Made by a program: the position numbers and the translations under genes. DNA of 64,000 nucleotides from Cecembia rubra (lineage in GTDB: Bacteria > Bacteroidota > Bacteroidia > Cytophagales > Cyclobacteriaceae). The DNA is taken from contig NZ_PYGF01000001.1 in NCBI RefSeq assembly GCF_003014575.1, positions 930,001-994,000 of the forward strand. The letters are read 5' to 3'. Below the pieces are notes generated by a model that ran no database searches, was not told the origin of the DNA, and was given only the letters and a program-made list of their open reading frames with translations. Shown here one piece after another: positions 8,016-17,047 of this stretch; the stretch's first letter is position 1, and each line of letters begins with the position of its first letter.

Positions 8016-9458
8016 TCAAAAACTACCCTTTGGCGTCTGAGATTCAAAGGCTGCAAAAGGATATGTTTTTGGGAGCACCTCCACACCAGTAGTTACCTTG
8101 ATAGGGGCTTGACCAGGATAAGTGATTTCTACAAAATAGCCCGTATATCCTTTCTCTGGCTCTTTCATTGGTATCTCATACCTTCCACTCTCATTTACCA
8201 AAATTTCACTTGAAGTCCATTTCGGCCCCAAAACATCTATCCTGAAATCCCTGGCTTCTTCGTTGCTAGCAGTCCAAAGCTTGATTGAAGCTGGTTTTTG
8301 GTTGGGATCTGTTGAAATAATAATCTTATCTACTTCAATTTTCCAATCATATTTGGGTCTTGGGGTACCGTTTAAAACCGATGCATAAAAAGAAATCATA
8401 TTGGGTAGAGCATCTGATTCCCTCAAGTCATGGCCAAAATTCGGAACATATTGCAAATGCTTTTCCCCTTTCAATCCGTCCCAGTAAAACTTCCAACTGT
8501 CAGGAAGGAAAAATTGGTCTCCTGCAGCATTGATCAATAGTTTGGGCATATCATAGTCCTCACGGAAAGAATAGGGCTCAGTAATTTCCAACAACCTATC
8601 ATATTCTTTGCTACCCTGCCAATCCATAATTCCCTCTCTCACATAATCATCCACTGCAGGTGCCCAAAAACCATAATTTCTCCAATGATGCTGAAATGAT
8701 GGCACAATATTCAAAAGGTCAATAACAATAGGAACCATAGCTACTACCCTGTCATCTACGGCAGCAGTAGTCCATGTAGTCCAACCCCTTTTGGAGGCCC
8801 CGGCTACCACATATTTGTCCAATGTTTTGCCGTGTTTTTCTTGGGCCACTTCAGTCACCACATCCATGGCGAGTTTTACAGCCTTTGTCATGGGCAACCT
8901 CGCCAACCAAATGGCATCCTCATCTTTTGCTCCGCCCTCCAAAAATTTTCTCCAGCCATAAGCGATGATGGCGTCCTCATAACGCTCACCAAAGGTATCA
9001 TTTTCAAAAACCAATGGTTGGAAAGGAACATTATGGATTTGCGCTACTATTGAATTGGTCCTTGTAGCAGCTTCCAAAATCAAAGGATCAGGGTCCTCCG
9101 GCATTTTTGAGTTTTTACTTCCACCCCCTATCCACATCATACCAGTTTCAAAGGCAGCGCCCTTAGGTACTACCATGGACACCCAGTGCCACCATTCTGT
9201 TACATCTACCAAATCTCTGGTTAGCCAATTTTGGGAAACCATCTTAACAACATGGTAATCATAATCTTCATTTTCAAGGCTGTGAACGATTTCATATCTA
9301 AAGGAAGGATCAGGGGCATGTACATAATCCTTCAACAATGTGGAGGACCGGATAACTTCATTGGAATTTTCCGCAACTTTAGCTTGGCAGGAAAACAGAA
9401 AATATGCACTGAAAAGAAGTGCTACGAATAGAGAATGGTGAGAAAATCTATTGATCAT
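8016..9458 (-). CDS. PhoPQ-activated pathogenicity-related (PqaA-like) alpha/beta hydrolase, lipoprotein
   Basis: A 480-residue protein that matches the PqaA family, named after the PhoPQ-regulated Salmonella protein; its substrate is not known. Signs of the fold are the nucleophile elbow GASKRG with Ser222, a probable catalytic Asp in GDQFFLPD and a histidine in NFGHDL. The conserved VTEWWHW and GGGSK segments are also present. A lipobox at the end of the signal peptide (FSC, Cys24) predicts a lipid anchor. The stretch after about residue 370 has a beta-sandwich look and may be a small C-terminal domain. It lies between the OmpA terminator and a hairpin upstream at 9495-9530, so it is probably a single-gene transcript. 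The name should not be read as evidence for a PhoPQ system here. Confidence 0.88.
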   Translation of the reverse strand: MINRFSHHSLFVALLFSAYFLFSCQAKVAENSNEVIRSSTLLKDYVHAPDPSFRYEIVHSLENEDYDYHVVKMVSQNWLTRDLVDVTEWWHWVSMVVPKGAAFETGMMWIGGGSKNSKMPEDPDPLILEAATRTNSIVAQIHNVPFQPLVFENDTFGERYEDAIIAYGWRKFLEGGAKDEDAIWLARLPMTKAVKLAMDVVTEVAQEKHGKTLDKYVVAGASKRGWTTWTTAAVDDRVVAMVPIVIDLLNIVPSFQHHWRNYGFWAPAVDDYVREGIMDWQGSKEYDRLLEITEPYSFREDYDMPKLLINAAGDQFFLPDSWKFYWDGLKGEKHLQYVPNFGHDLRESDALPNMISFYASVLNGTPRPKYDWKIEVDKIIISTDPNQKPASIKLWTASNEEARDFRIDVLGPKWTSSEILVNESGRYEIPMKEPEKGYTGYFVEITYPGQAPIKVTTGVEVLPKTYPFAAFESQTPKGSF

Positions 9459-9488
9459 AAAAGAATTGGTTTATTGGAAATTGAATCT

Positions 9489-9530
9489 AAAAAACAAATG
9501 GCACAAAAGTAATAACCCTTGTGCCATTTG
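9489..9530 (-). terminator. Hairpin terminator of the M14 peptidase gene
   Basis: Arms 9495-9506 and 9519-9530 form a perfect 12-bp inverted repeat. On the minus strand it is followed by a run of T at 9489-9494, just after the stop of the M14 gene at 9552. Confidence 0.8.
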
Positions 9531-9551
9531 CTTTAAAAAATTTTTATTGGA

Positions 9552-12266
9552 TCATTTTACATACAACTGATTGAACAACAGCTTGAAGGTATTATGCGCT
9601 TGGGCTCTGAAGGTAATCTCAGGACCAAAGGCATAAAGCTTTCCTTTACCAATTGGCGCTTCAAAAGCTACCACTCCATTTTTTAGATAGGAACCTCCCC
9701 AAGCCCACCCCGAAACAAGTGGGGATTCTGTACCGAACCAAGCTAAAGGTTTTACACCTTTCAATAAAGCATCAGGGGCCAAATTGAATACAGGACTGTT
9801 GTTGAAGACCATCAGAGCCGTATCACCCATACCCCAGTTGGCTGGATGAGTTGCATCTAAATTGGCCCTTAGAATACTCCCTGGAATGTAATATTTATCT
9901 CCGGACAATTGCCTTTCTCTACCGTCAGGTAATTTCTCGGTCAAAGCATTTGTAATCGGAAGACCTAAGTCGAATGCCAAAGAAGTACTTGCACCAACAG
10001 CCACTACATTTCCCCCTGCTTCCATGAATTTCCTCAATTCCGGTAATGATTTTTCTTTGGTTAAGTTACCCAATAGTTTGTGGTATTGGGAATCTATATC
10101 TTCTGGTTTTGGCATGCCTCCCCAACTCCTTACCGTTCCTGGAGCCCCGGGACCTATAAAGAGAATTACATCATATTTGGATTTCAGGTTTCCATTATCA
10201 ATATCCTGGGGAAAGATGACCTGGAATGGAAACTCATATTGTTCCAACATCCATCTCACCCAGCCTGAAGGCATAGAACCACCATAATGGTCAAATAATG
10301 CTACCCTGGCAGGTTTGATGCTTACGGAACCTGCAGGTCTTGAGGAGGCTACCATTTTCACCCCATATTCTTTGGCCGCTTTTTCAAGAATTGATCTGGA
10401 GCCGGAAACATGGAAACTGCCAGCTGGCATTCCGGACACTGAAGTAGTAGTCCTATAAACATTCGCTCCAGATTTAAGCAATTCATTTACAGCAATATAA
10501 GCATTATTCCCTCTAGCATCAATCAAGAAGCCTGAGCCACTTGGAACCCTTTGGGCAGGAAACTTCTCCTCTACCCCAATTGGCAATGCTTCAAATGGTC
10601 CTTCAAATGCATCCAAAACTCGGTCAAACTCAACTCCCATTTGGAAGGCCAATGTCCATCCTGCCGCATCGTAAGGACGTTTGGGAGGACCTCCGGGATA
10701 TTCAAAATCATTAGGGTGATCCTGTGGCTCAAACATGTCCAACACATGTGGTCGAAACGCTTGGGCAGCTTTTACTACATAAGATCCTGCTGGATAATTT
10801 TTACCATTAACAGTGAACGCAGCAGTAGCTTTATGTACCTGCACCCCAGACTTTATAAGGGCATTGATAAACCTAACCGCGGTCGGAAAATCAGCTTGGT
10901 CTGCTGAAAGAATAAATCCTCTTGGATCTCTAAGGTTAGGGTCTTTGAAAACAGTATCAAAATACTTTACCGGTAATCCGCTTCTCATGCCATAAAACGC
11001 CATTTCTGGATCATCTGCCTCTGCTTTTTCTTTGGCAGCATTATAAGCTGACTGTACTTCGGCTGATCTTTTGGGATACTTGGTCCAATAGTCCATTTTT
11101 CCCCTTTCTATGCTGTTTCTGCCCATTTTATAAATATTGTGAAGCAAAGCATCACCATTGCGGCTGGCAAAATCCAAAACCGCATAATTCATGGATACAG
11201 AATAATCAATGGACTTTTTGAAATTCCATGGCTGAGGATCTATTGGATAAGGGGTAGCATGCGTTGGAATTAAGCGCTCAGGAACCAATGGAATCTCCGA
11301 AGGCGTTGGCCCACCGGTGATCTCTGTGAGGATACCTATCATGTTATGAAAATATGGAGTGGTCCTTAAGCCGCCATTCCACCAAGATGAAAACACCGAA
11401 CCTCCTAACCTGGTATATCCCGGCTTTCCTTCAAGGTTTAACCTGTTGATCATGGCTGCACCAACTCCATCCAAACTCGTCATGATCAAAGGATCAAACA
11501 CGTGATTAAATGGATCCCTATAGGGAGGTCCAGCCACTACCGTACCAGCTGGAGATGTCTGATGATGGTTGAAAATGATCTGAGGCAACCATTCTATATA
11601 CTGCTGCCTGGAGATATTGATGGTTTCTTTCATGTTGTTCATGAAAAAATCCCTGTTATTGTCGTGGCCCACATATTTTTGATACATGTATGGAGTTCTC
11701 ATGTCTCTCTTTTTGACATCTGAAGGCCCCATGTACCAATTGGTCACAATTTCATGTCCATCTGGATTGGCATGAACCACAAGGATGATCACATCATTGA
11801 GGATTCTCATGTTTTCCTCATCTGTTCTTGTCAAAAGCTCATAAACAGTAGGGATTAACTGATGGGATCCTACCGTCTCTGTAGAGTGCAATCCGCCGTC
11901 TATCCAAACCACAGGTTTCCCTTCGGCTACAAGCTTCAAAGCTTCTTCCTCATCTACTTCTGCTCTTCCAAGGGTCTGGGATATCTGCTTATAACGGTTC
12001 AATTTGCTGTGATTCTCCGGTGAGGTGATAATCAGCATTGGCATTTGTCTTCCTTCCTCTGTAGGTCCGATTTCCATAAAAACTGCCCTATCAGAAATTT
12101 CCGCTACTTTCCTAAAATAGGAATCTAAGGAAGTATAAGTAGTAAGTTTGTAATCATCCCCAATTTCAAATCCAAAGTGTTCCTTTGGGGTAGGGATTTT
12201 TTGTGCCAGTGAAATGGAAAGGCTCAGCCATCCAAAGACTACCAACAAGAAGTAAAATTTTCTCAT
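9552..12266 (-). CDS. M14-family zinc metallocarboxypeptidase, exported, with large C-terminal region
   Basis: A protein of about 904 residues with a signal peptide (MRKFYFLLVVFGWLSLSISLAQ). The peptidase domain follows: the zinc-binding HSTE (H127 and E130 from the chosen start), VVHANPDGHE, NHHQTSP with the third zinc ligand, and GILTEITGG with the catalytic glutamate. The C-terminal half (about 400-900) has no peptidase motif but contains a Rossmann-like segment (VALFDHYGGSMPSGWVRWMLEQ and VILFIGPGAPG), resembling the class-I-amidotransferase-like extension of other Bacteroidota M14 proteins. It probably degrades peptides in the periplasm or at the surface. The start at 12266 is preferred to 12293 because it places the basic residues directly before the hydrophobic core. 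Confidence 0.9.
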   Translation of the reverse strand: MRKFYFLLVVFGWLSLSISLAQKIPTPKEHFGFEIGDDYKLTTYTSLDSYFRKVAEISDRAVFMEIGPTEEGRQMPMLIITSPENHSKLNRYKQISQTLGRAEVDEEEALKLVAEGKPVVWIDGGLHSTETVGSHQLIPTVYELLTRTDEENMRILNDVIILVVHANPDGHEIVTNWYMGPSDVKKRDMRTPYMYQKYVGHDNNRDFFMNNMKETINISRQQYIEWLPQIIFNHHQTSPAGTVVAGPPYRDPFNHVFDPLIMTSLDGVGAAMINRLNLEGKPGYTRLGGSVFSSWWNGGLRTTPYFHNMIGILTEITGGPTPSEIPLVPERLIPTHATPYPIDPQPWNFKKSIDYSVSMNYAVLDFASRNGDALLHNIYKMGRNSIERGKMDYWTKYPKRSAEVQSAYNAAKEKAEADDPEMAFYGMRSGLPVKYFDTVFKDPNLRDPRGFILSADQADFPTAVRFINALIKSGVQVHKATAAFTVNGKNYPAGSYVVKAAQAFRPHVLDMFEPQDHPNDFEYPGGPPKRPYDAAGWTLAFQMGVEFDRVLDAFEGPFEALPIGVEEKFPAQRVPSGSGFLIDARGNNAYIAVNELLKSGANVYRTTTSVSGMPAGSFHVSGSRSILEKAAKEYGVKMVASSRPAGSVSIKPARVALFDHYGGSMPSGWVRWMLEQYEFPFQVIFPQDIDNGNLKSKYDVILFIGPGAPGTVRSWGGMPKPEDIDSQYHKLLGNLTKEKSLPELRKFMEAGGNVVAVGASTSLAFDLGLPITNALTEKLPDGRERQLSGDKYYIPGSILRANLDATHPANWGMGDTALMVFNNSPVFNLAPDALLKGVKPLAWFGTESPLVSGWAWGGSYLKNGVVAFEAPIGKGKLYAFGPEITFRAQAHNTFKLLFNQLYVK

Positions 12267-12456
12267 AGCGAAGTGATTGTTTTGTAGCGTCAATTTAACA
12301 GCCTAGTCATTCTGAAACAAAAACTGAAATACAATCGGAGGGAATAAGGGTTAATTGGTATTTTCATTATTTTCTCAAATTGCCTTTGGTATAAATTTTC
12401 GTAAATTCTCAACATTTCCAATTTCCAATGAGTTAAACCATTTAAAACACGATACC

Positions 12457-13320
12457 ATGTACAAAATAACTCTTATCTTCCAATTCAGCCTCTTAGGTTT
12501 ATTAGGATGGTTGTTTTTTCAAAATGAAGAACAACCTGTATCCAATGAAATCACGATTTGTCACACCGGCCCTTCAGAAATGATCGCCTTCTTGGATGAC
12601 CCTAATTTTGTTTCCTTTCATCCAGCCCCTGACCCTTTTGATTTTGAAGGCCTGGGAACAATGGTTTCATTCCCGACTGCTGATGGAAAGGATGCATCTG
12701 GCTACCTGATCAAATCCAAAGAACCTTCCAATCAATGGCTGTTTGTTTATCAGGAATGGTGGGGACTGAATGACAACATCAAGGAGGAGTCCGACAAATT
12801 TTACAATGACCTCGGAGGAAAAGTCAATGTTCTGGCTTTGGACATGTATGATGGCAAAGTAACTTCCAATCCTCAGGAAGCAGGCACTTTTATGAGGGGT
12901 ACTGATGAAAAAAGGCTGGAAAGCATAGTCATGGCAGCAAAATCCTATGCTGGAAAAGACGCAAAAATAGCTAATGTAGGTTGGTGTTTTGGCGGAGCCT
13001 GGTCTTTAAAATCAGCATTATTGCTCGGACAGCAGAATATTGGGGCAATTATTTACTATGGCATGCCTGTCCGGGATGTAGAACAATTGAAGAGGCTAAA
13101 TTCAGATGTCCTTGGTCTATTTGCCACTGAAGAGTACATTTCTAAAGCCGTGATTGAGGAATTTGCATCAGCAATGGACCAAGCCGGAAAAGAATTAGAA
13201 TACAAGATTTTTGATGCTGTACATGGTTTTGCAAACCCTTCCAATGCCAGACATGACCAAGCAGCTACCAAAGAGGCTTATGGAATGGCATTGAACTATT
13301 TACAGGGCAAATTCAAGTAA
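12457..13320 (+). CDS. Dienelactone hydrolase family protein, exported
   Basis: A 287-residue protein from the ATG at 12457. An in-frame GTG at 12355 would add 34 residues that look like untranslated leader, so the later start is preferred; it places a hydrophobic segment (ITLIFQFSLLGLLGWLFF) at the N-terminus, which is a signal anchor. The alpha/beta hydrolase domain has QEWWGLNDNIKEESD with a glutamate (E100), the nucleophile motif VGWCFGGAWS (Cys177, cysteine in place of serine as in dienelactone hydrolases), and DAVHGFANPS with the catalytic histidine. Family members open lactones or related esters; the real substrate is unknown. A hairpin terminator follows. Confidence 0.88.
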   Translation: MYKITLIFQFSLLGLLGWLFFQNEEQPVSNEITICHTGPSEMIAFLDDPNFVSFHPAPDPFDFEGLGTMVSFPTADGKDASGYLIKSKEPSNQWLFVYQEWWGLNDNIKEESDKFYNDLGGKVNVLALDMYDGKVTSNPQEAGTFMRGTDEKRLESIVMAAKSYAGKDAKIANVGWCFGGAWSLKSALLLGQQNIGAIIYYGMPVRDVEQLKRLNSDVLGLFATEEYISKAVIEEFASAMDQAGKELEYKIFDAVHGFANPSNARHDQAATKEAYGMALNYLQGKFK

Positions 13321-13341
13321 ATATGCTTATTATATTAAAAT

Positions 13342-13379
13342 AGCCCGGCTCAAAATAGGACCGGGCTTAAATTTTTTAT
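13342..13379 (+). terminator. Hairpin after the dienelactone hydrolase gene
   Basis: Arms agcccgg (13342-13348) and ccgggct (13361-13367) with a T-rich tail to 13379. The arms are short but GC-rich against an AT-rich background. Confidence 0.65.
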
Positions 13380-13431
13380 TCCTGTATAAAATTAAGATTG
13401 ATACAAATGGATACCTTCCATTTCTATTTAC

Positions 13432-16128
13432 TTACTTTCCCTTGAAGTAAACGGTATTCAATAAAAATGAACTCCAGATATCTACTCCCGTCTCTGTCCT
13501 GAAGACCAAATAAATATCCGAAATACTTTCCTCTCTTTGGAAAGGAACAAAGATTTCAAACCATTTTCCTTTGGCATCCTCAGGCCTGTTCTTGTTGCTG
13601 ATCACATCAGTCTTTCCAATTACAGGCCCATTAGCACTTCCCAGGCGGATCTCAAACCATCCCTCTCTCCGATTTGGATCTATTGACAATGTCAATCCCT
13701 CTATTTGATTTAGGTCAACTTTTTCAAAACCTAAGAAGGAATTATTCTCTGTAAATTTGATCAGTCTTGAATCTTGGTAATTGGACTTGGCAGTTCCTTG
13801 GAAGAAATCAGCATCTGCCGCCAATAGCAATGGATGTCTTAACTGCAATTGTTCCCTTCTTAAAATTGGTCCAATACCATTGCCTCCTTTATCCCTATAG
13901 CTTGCCGTCAGAAGGTAAGTGCCCTCCTTATCATGTTGATCCAAAGTAACCTTACCCTCAATACCCAATCTGTTTTTTTGATTGACTTTTGCATTTGGAG
14001 AGAGTGAGAGGATATATTCCACCATTTGGAGAATATCGGCCTCTTTTAAGTGGGCATGAGATGGCATTAATCTTTCTCCCCAAACACCACTTCCTCCGTT
14101 AATTACTTTTTGCACTAGCAACTTAGCTGCCTCGGCGTTTGTTTCATATCGGCTGGCTACTTCATTATAGCTAGGACCTACTGAGGCATTATCAACACCA
14201 TGGCAGGCATTACAGCCACTTTTGACAGCCAAGTTCTGACCGATAAGCTGAGCGGTATTCTCTCCTTGCTGATGCCCTTCACTAACCACAATCTTATCAA
14301 AACCTTCCTTCAGAAAATCCCAGACTACAATAACCTGTTCAGGCAAAATACCCCCTCCTACAAGACTTCCATCTTCTTTATCTTCCACTTTTACCCGATA
14401 AGTTTTGGTAGGCTTGCCCCAATAAAAGCTCCTGTTTCCTTCCCACTCAAAGCTGATGACCGGGGGTTCATTTCCAACTGATATGGATACCGTTGCATGA
14501 CTTTTCAATCCTCCTGCATCTTTGACTGTCAGCAATGCCGTAAACTCCCCAGGTTTACCATAAGTAAAGTCCGGATTGGTTTCCTTGGAAATTTGGCTGC
14601 CATCTCCATAAAAATCCCACTCGAATTCAAGTTGGTCCCCATCGAAATCCAAGCTTCCATCACTGGAGAAACTGACTTTCATAGGAGCTGCCCCTTGCTT
14701 TTTATCTGCACTGGCTTTGGCGATTGGTTTCCTATTGCCTGCACTAAATTCAATCCTGTAAATACCGGAATCGTCATTTTGCGCACTCCAATAAGTCCCA
14801 TATTCAAGAACATACAGTGATCCATCTGGTCCAAACTGCATATCTATGGGTTTGTCAAATTTGGTGCCCGGCATAAATTCTTCCATGCCTGCATAATTCC
14901 CTTCCTCATCAAAATTCACAGTGAAAATCCAATTCCTCATCCAGTCATAGACAAAGAGCTTACCGTCATAGTATTTGGGGAATTTGACATCTGATTTCGG
15001 AAAAAGGTCATGGTAATATACAGGACCTGCCATTGCATTTCTACCTCCTGATCCTAGCATGGGAAAATCTTCGGACTCCGAATAAGGATACCAGATCATG
15101 GCTTTTTGAGCTGGAGGAAGTATATTTATCCCTGTGTTATTGGGTGAATTGTTGACTGGCGCATTCGGATCGTATTCGAAAACACTTTCCTGTTTTTCAA
15201 AATCATAGTACCAATAAGGCTTGTTGTCTCCGATAAAATAAGGCCAACCAAAAAATCCTGCTGACTTGGCCTGATTGACCTCATCATATCCCCTTGGCCC
15301 CCTTGCCAAACTGTCTTTCTGAGCATCAGGCCCTACTTCTCCCCAATACAAATACCCCGTTTTAGGATCCACGGAAATCCTAAAAGGATTGCGGTTGCCC
15401 ATTACATAAATTTCAGGACGGGTATTAGGAGTTCCTACAGGAAACAAATTCCCTTCAGGAATAGTATAAGTACCATCTTTTTGTGGTGTAATCCTCAATA
15501 TCGCACCTCGAAGGTCATTGGAATTGGAAGAACTTCTTTGGGCATCTACATTTCCCGGCCTTCCTTCCCTTTCGTCTATAGGGTTATAATTGTCAGATTC
15601 AAAGGGAGTGGTATCATCCCCCAAAGAGAGGTAAAGATTTCCTTTACTGTCAAATTCAATTGAGCCTCCACTGTGACAACAACCTCGGAAATGGGGGATT
15701 TCCATCAGGATGACTTCGGATTCCGGAACCAATAAATCATCCAGCAATGTGAACCTGGATAACCTATTGATACTATGCTCACCCTCAGGTGAATAGTAAA
15801 GATAAATCCAATTATTACTATAAAAATCAGGATCTTTTGCCAATCCCAGCAGACCATCCTCTGCTTCGAAATACACCCTCAAAAAACCAATGTCTTTAAC
15901 CAATCCTGTTTCAGGTTCAAACATCCTGATTTTGCCTTTCCTTTCTATGAAAATAATTTTGCCATCCCTGAGCACTTCTATCTCCATGGGTTCATCCAAC
16001 TTCTCGATCAGTGCAATTTTTGTAAACCTGGTCTCTTCAGGTTTTTCAAAAACGAACTTTTCAGATTCTTTTTTACAGGACCATAATCCAATCAACAAAG
16101 CAAGGACCAGAACAAATTTTATTTTCAT
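13432..16128 (-). CDS. PQQ-dependent sugar dehydrogenase fused to PKD, cytochrome c and carbohydrate-binding-like domains (lipoprotein)
   Basis: A protein of about 898 residues, much longer than a plain soluble glucose dehydrogenase (about 450). It begins with a lipobox (LWSC, Cys18). Residues about 35-460 form a six-bladed beta-propeller of the GSDH/PQQ sugar dehydrogenase type (EDGLLGLAKDP, GCCHSGGSIEFD, LRGAILRI, MGNRNPFRIS, FGPDGSLYVLEYG). A PKD-like domain follows (about 465-560; WDFYGDG), then a cytochrome c domain with CNACH (C639, C642, H643) and a candidate sixth ligand in RLMPSHAHL. The C-terminal 160 residues resemble a carbohydrate-binding beta-sandwich. Electrons from an oxidised sugar could pass from PQQ to the attached heme. 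This order is known in Bacteroidota; substrate and PQQ supply are unknown. The start at 16128 is preferred to 16155. Confidence 0.88.
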   Translation of the reverse strand: MKIKFVLVLALLIGLWSCKKESEKFVFEKPEETRFTKIALIEKLDEPMEIEVLRDGKIIFIERKGKIRMFEPETGLVKDIGFLRVYFEAEDGLLGLAKDPDFYSNNWIYLYYSPEGEHSINRLSRFTLLDDLLVPESEVILMEIPHFRGCCHSGGSIEFDSKGNLYLSLGDDTTPFESDNYNPIDEREGRPGNVDAQRSSSNSNDLRGAILRITPQKDGTYTIPEGNLFPVGTPNTRPEIYVMGNRNPFRISVDPKTGYLYWGEVGPDAQKDSLARGPRGYDEVNQAKSAGFFGWPYFIGDNKPYWYYDFEKQESVFEYDPNAPVNNSPNNTGINILPPAQKAMIWYPYSESEDFPMLGSGGRNAMAGPVYYHDLFPKSDVKFPKYYDGKLFVYDWMRNWIFTVNFDEEGNYAGMEEFMPGTKFDKPIDMQFGPDGSLYVLEYGTYWSAQNDDSGIYRIEFSAGNRKPIAKASADKKQGAAPMKVSFSSDGSLDFDGDQLEFEWDFYGDGSQISKETNPDFTYGKPGEFTALLTVKDAGGLKSHATVSISVGNEPPVISFEWEGNRSFYWGKPTKTYRVKVEDKEDGSLVGGGILPEQVIVVWDFLKEGFDKIVVSEGHQQGENTAQLIGQNLAVKSGCNACHGVDNASVGPSYNEVASRYETNAEAAKLLVQKVINGGSGVWGERLMPSHAHLKEADILQMVEYILSLSPNAKVNQKNRLGIEGKVTLDQHDKEGTYLLTASYRDKGGNGIGPILRREQLQLRHPLLLAADADFFQGTAKSNYQDSRLIKFTENNSFLGFEKVDLNQIEGLTLSIDPNRREGWFEIRLGSANGPVIGKTDVISNKNRPEDAKGKWFEIFVPFQREESISDIYLVFRTETGVDIWSSFLLNTVYFKGK

Positions 16129-16180
16129 GATTTGAAGGAATTTATAGCCTCCCAAGATAAAAAAGAATGCGACAGAACAA

Positions 16181-16210
16181 TAAAAAAATCTCCTCGATGT
16201 GAGGAGATTT
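16181..16210 (-). terminator. Hairpin downstream of the beta-barrel gene
   Basis: Arms 16186-16195 and 16201-16210 are a perfect 10-bp inverted repeat with a 5-nt loop. The T-run is on the minus strand (16181-16188 read in reverse), so it terminates the gene ending at 16235. Confidence 0.85.
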
Positions 16211-16234
16211 GATGAGTCTGCAAATTTTATATGT

Positions 16235-16813
16235 CTAAAATTTCAAAGAAAGTCCAAGTATCAGCTGTTGGAATCTGAAATCCCCTTGTCCGGTAAATAC
16301 ATTATCAATATCTATTCTTTGTCCATTGAGTACCCTTTCGTAGCGGAGATCTAAACCTAAACTGCCTAAATTAACCCCTATTCCAAACTGGTAACCGGCA
16401 TTGAATTTATCAAAATCATAGTTTCTAAGGTCATCTTCAAGATAATAGTGGAAAGAAGGGCCTGCGAAAACCGAAACCAATGGACCTATCAGATTGAGAC
16501 CGACCAATACAGGAGCATCCAATCTTTGTGTCCTGAGTTTTGTTGCATTGACCTCAGAGTTCAACTGGGTATAATTCAGTTCGGGGCGTAGGAATACAGG
16601 TCCGGCATTGAGTTTGCCAAACAATCCCAAATGGTAACCCAAATTGTTCATAGGGGCGCCCCATACTGCTTCGGCATCTTTGAAATACTTGCCATTTGAA
16701 TTGTAATTAAGCCCTCCTTTGATTCCAAAACCGGATCCAGTTTGGGCATCGGCCATTTGGATTGAAACCATAAAAGCCAAAAGAAGCAAAGTTGATTTGA
16801 TAATCGTTTTCAT
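16235..16813 (-). CDS. Outer-membrane beta-barrel protein (PorT-like family)
   Basis: A 192-residue protein with a signal peptide (MKTIIKSTLLLLAFMVSIQMADAQ) followed by alternating aromatic and small-residue strands: GFGIKGGLNYNSNG, LGYHLGLFGKLN, VFLRPELNYTQL, VSVFAGPSFHYYL, YQFGIGVNLGSLGLDLRYE, and a C-terminal phenylalanine. This is the pattern of the small eight-strand porin-like barrels common in Bacteroidota. Cargo or partner is not readable. The start at 16813 gives the cleaner signal peptide; an ATG two codons earlier is also possible. It diverges from msrAB, with 234 bp between the two starts. Confidence 0.85.
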   Translation of the reverse strand: MKTIIKSTLLLLAFMVSIQMADAQTGSGFGIKGGLNYNSNGKYFKDAEAVWGAPMNNLGYHLGLFGKLNAGPVFLRPELNYTQLNSEVNATKLRTQRLDAPVLVGLNLIGPLVSVFAGPSFHYYLEDDLRNYDFDKFNAGYQFGIGVNLGSLGLDLRYERVLNGQRIDIDNVFTGQGDFRFQQLILGLSLKF

Positions 16814-17047
16814 AATCACCTGGTTTAAAATAGTTGGTTTACTTGATTTTAAGTGACAAAATGGACTTAGATAAAATTTTGAAAATTCAAACTACTGCTA
16901 CTGAATTTTGGTTACATATTATAATCCTTATTTTGAATTGGGCAGAGTTTTCCTTTCAAATTAAGCTTTCATCCAAATCTCTTGTTTTGTTAAAATCCAA
17001 AACTGTGCCCAAATTAAATGAGTGGTCAAATAGCAAGTAAAAACAAC
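16814..17047. other. Intergenic region between divergent barrel and msrAB genes
   Basis: 234 bp, AT-rich. One short open frame (16834-17040, plus strand) is present but its translation looks random and it would end inside the msrAB start region. I see no hairpin or promoter I would name with confidence. Confidence 0.5.

Noticed and set aside
8016-9458. Taking the PqaA-like hydrolase as evidence for virulence or a PhoPQ system
   Set aside because: The name comes from one Salmonella gene; the fold is widespread and no PhoP or PhoQ is in the window.
16834-17040. Plus-strand frame of 68 residues between the barrel and msrAB genes
   Set aside because: Random-looking sequence, no start context, and it would overlap the msrAB leader.
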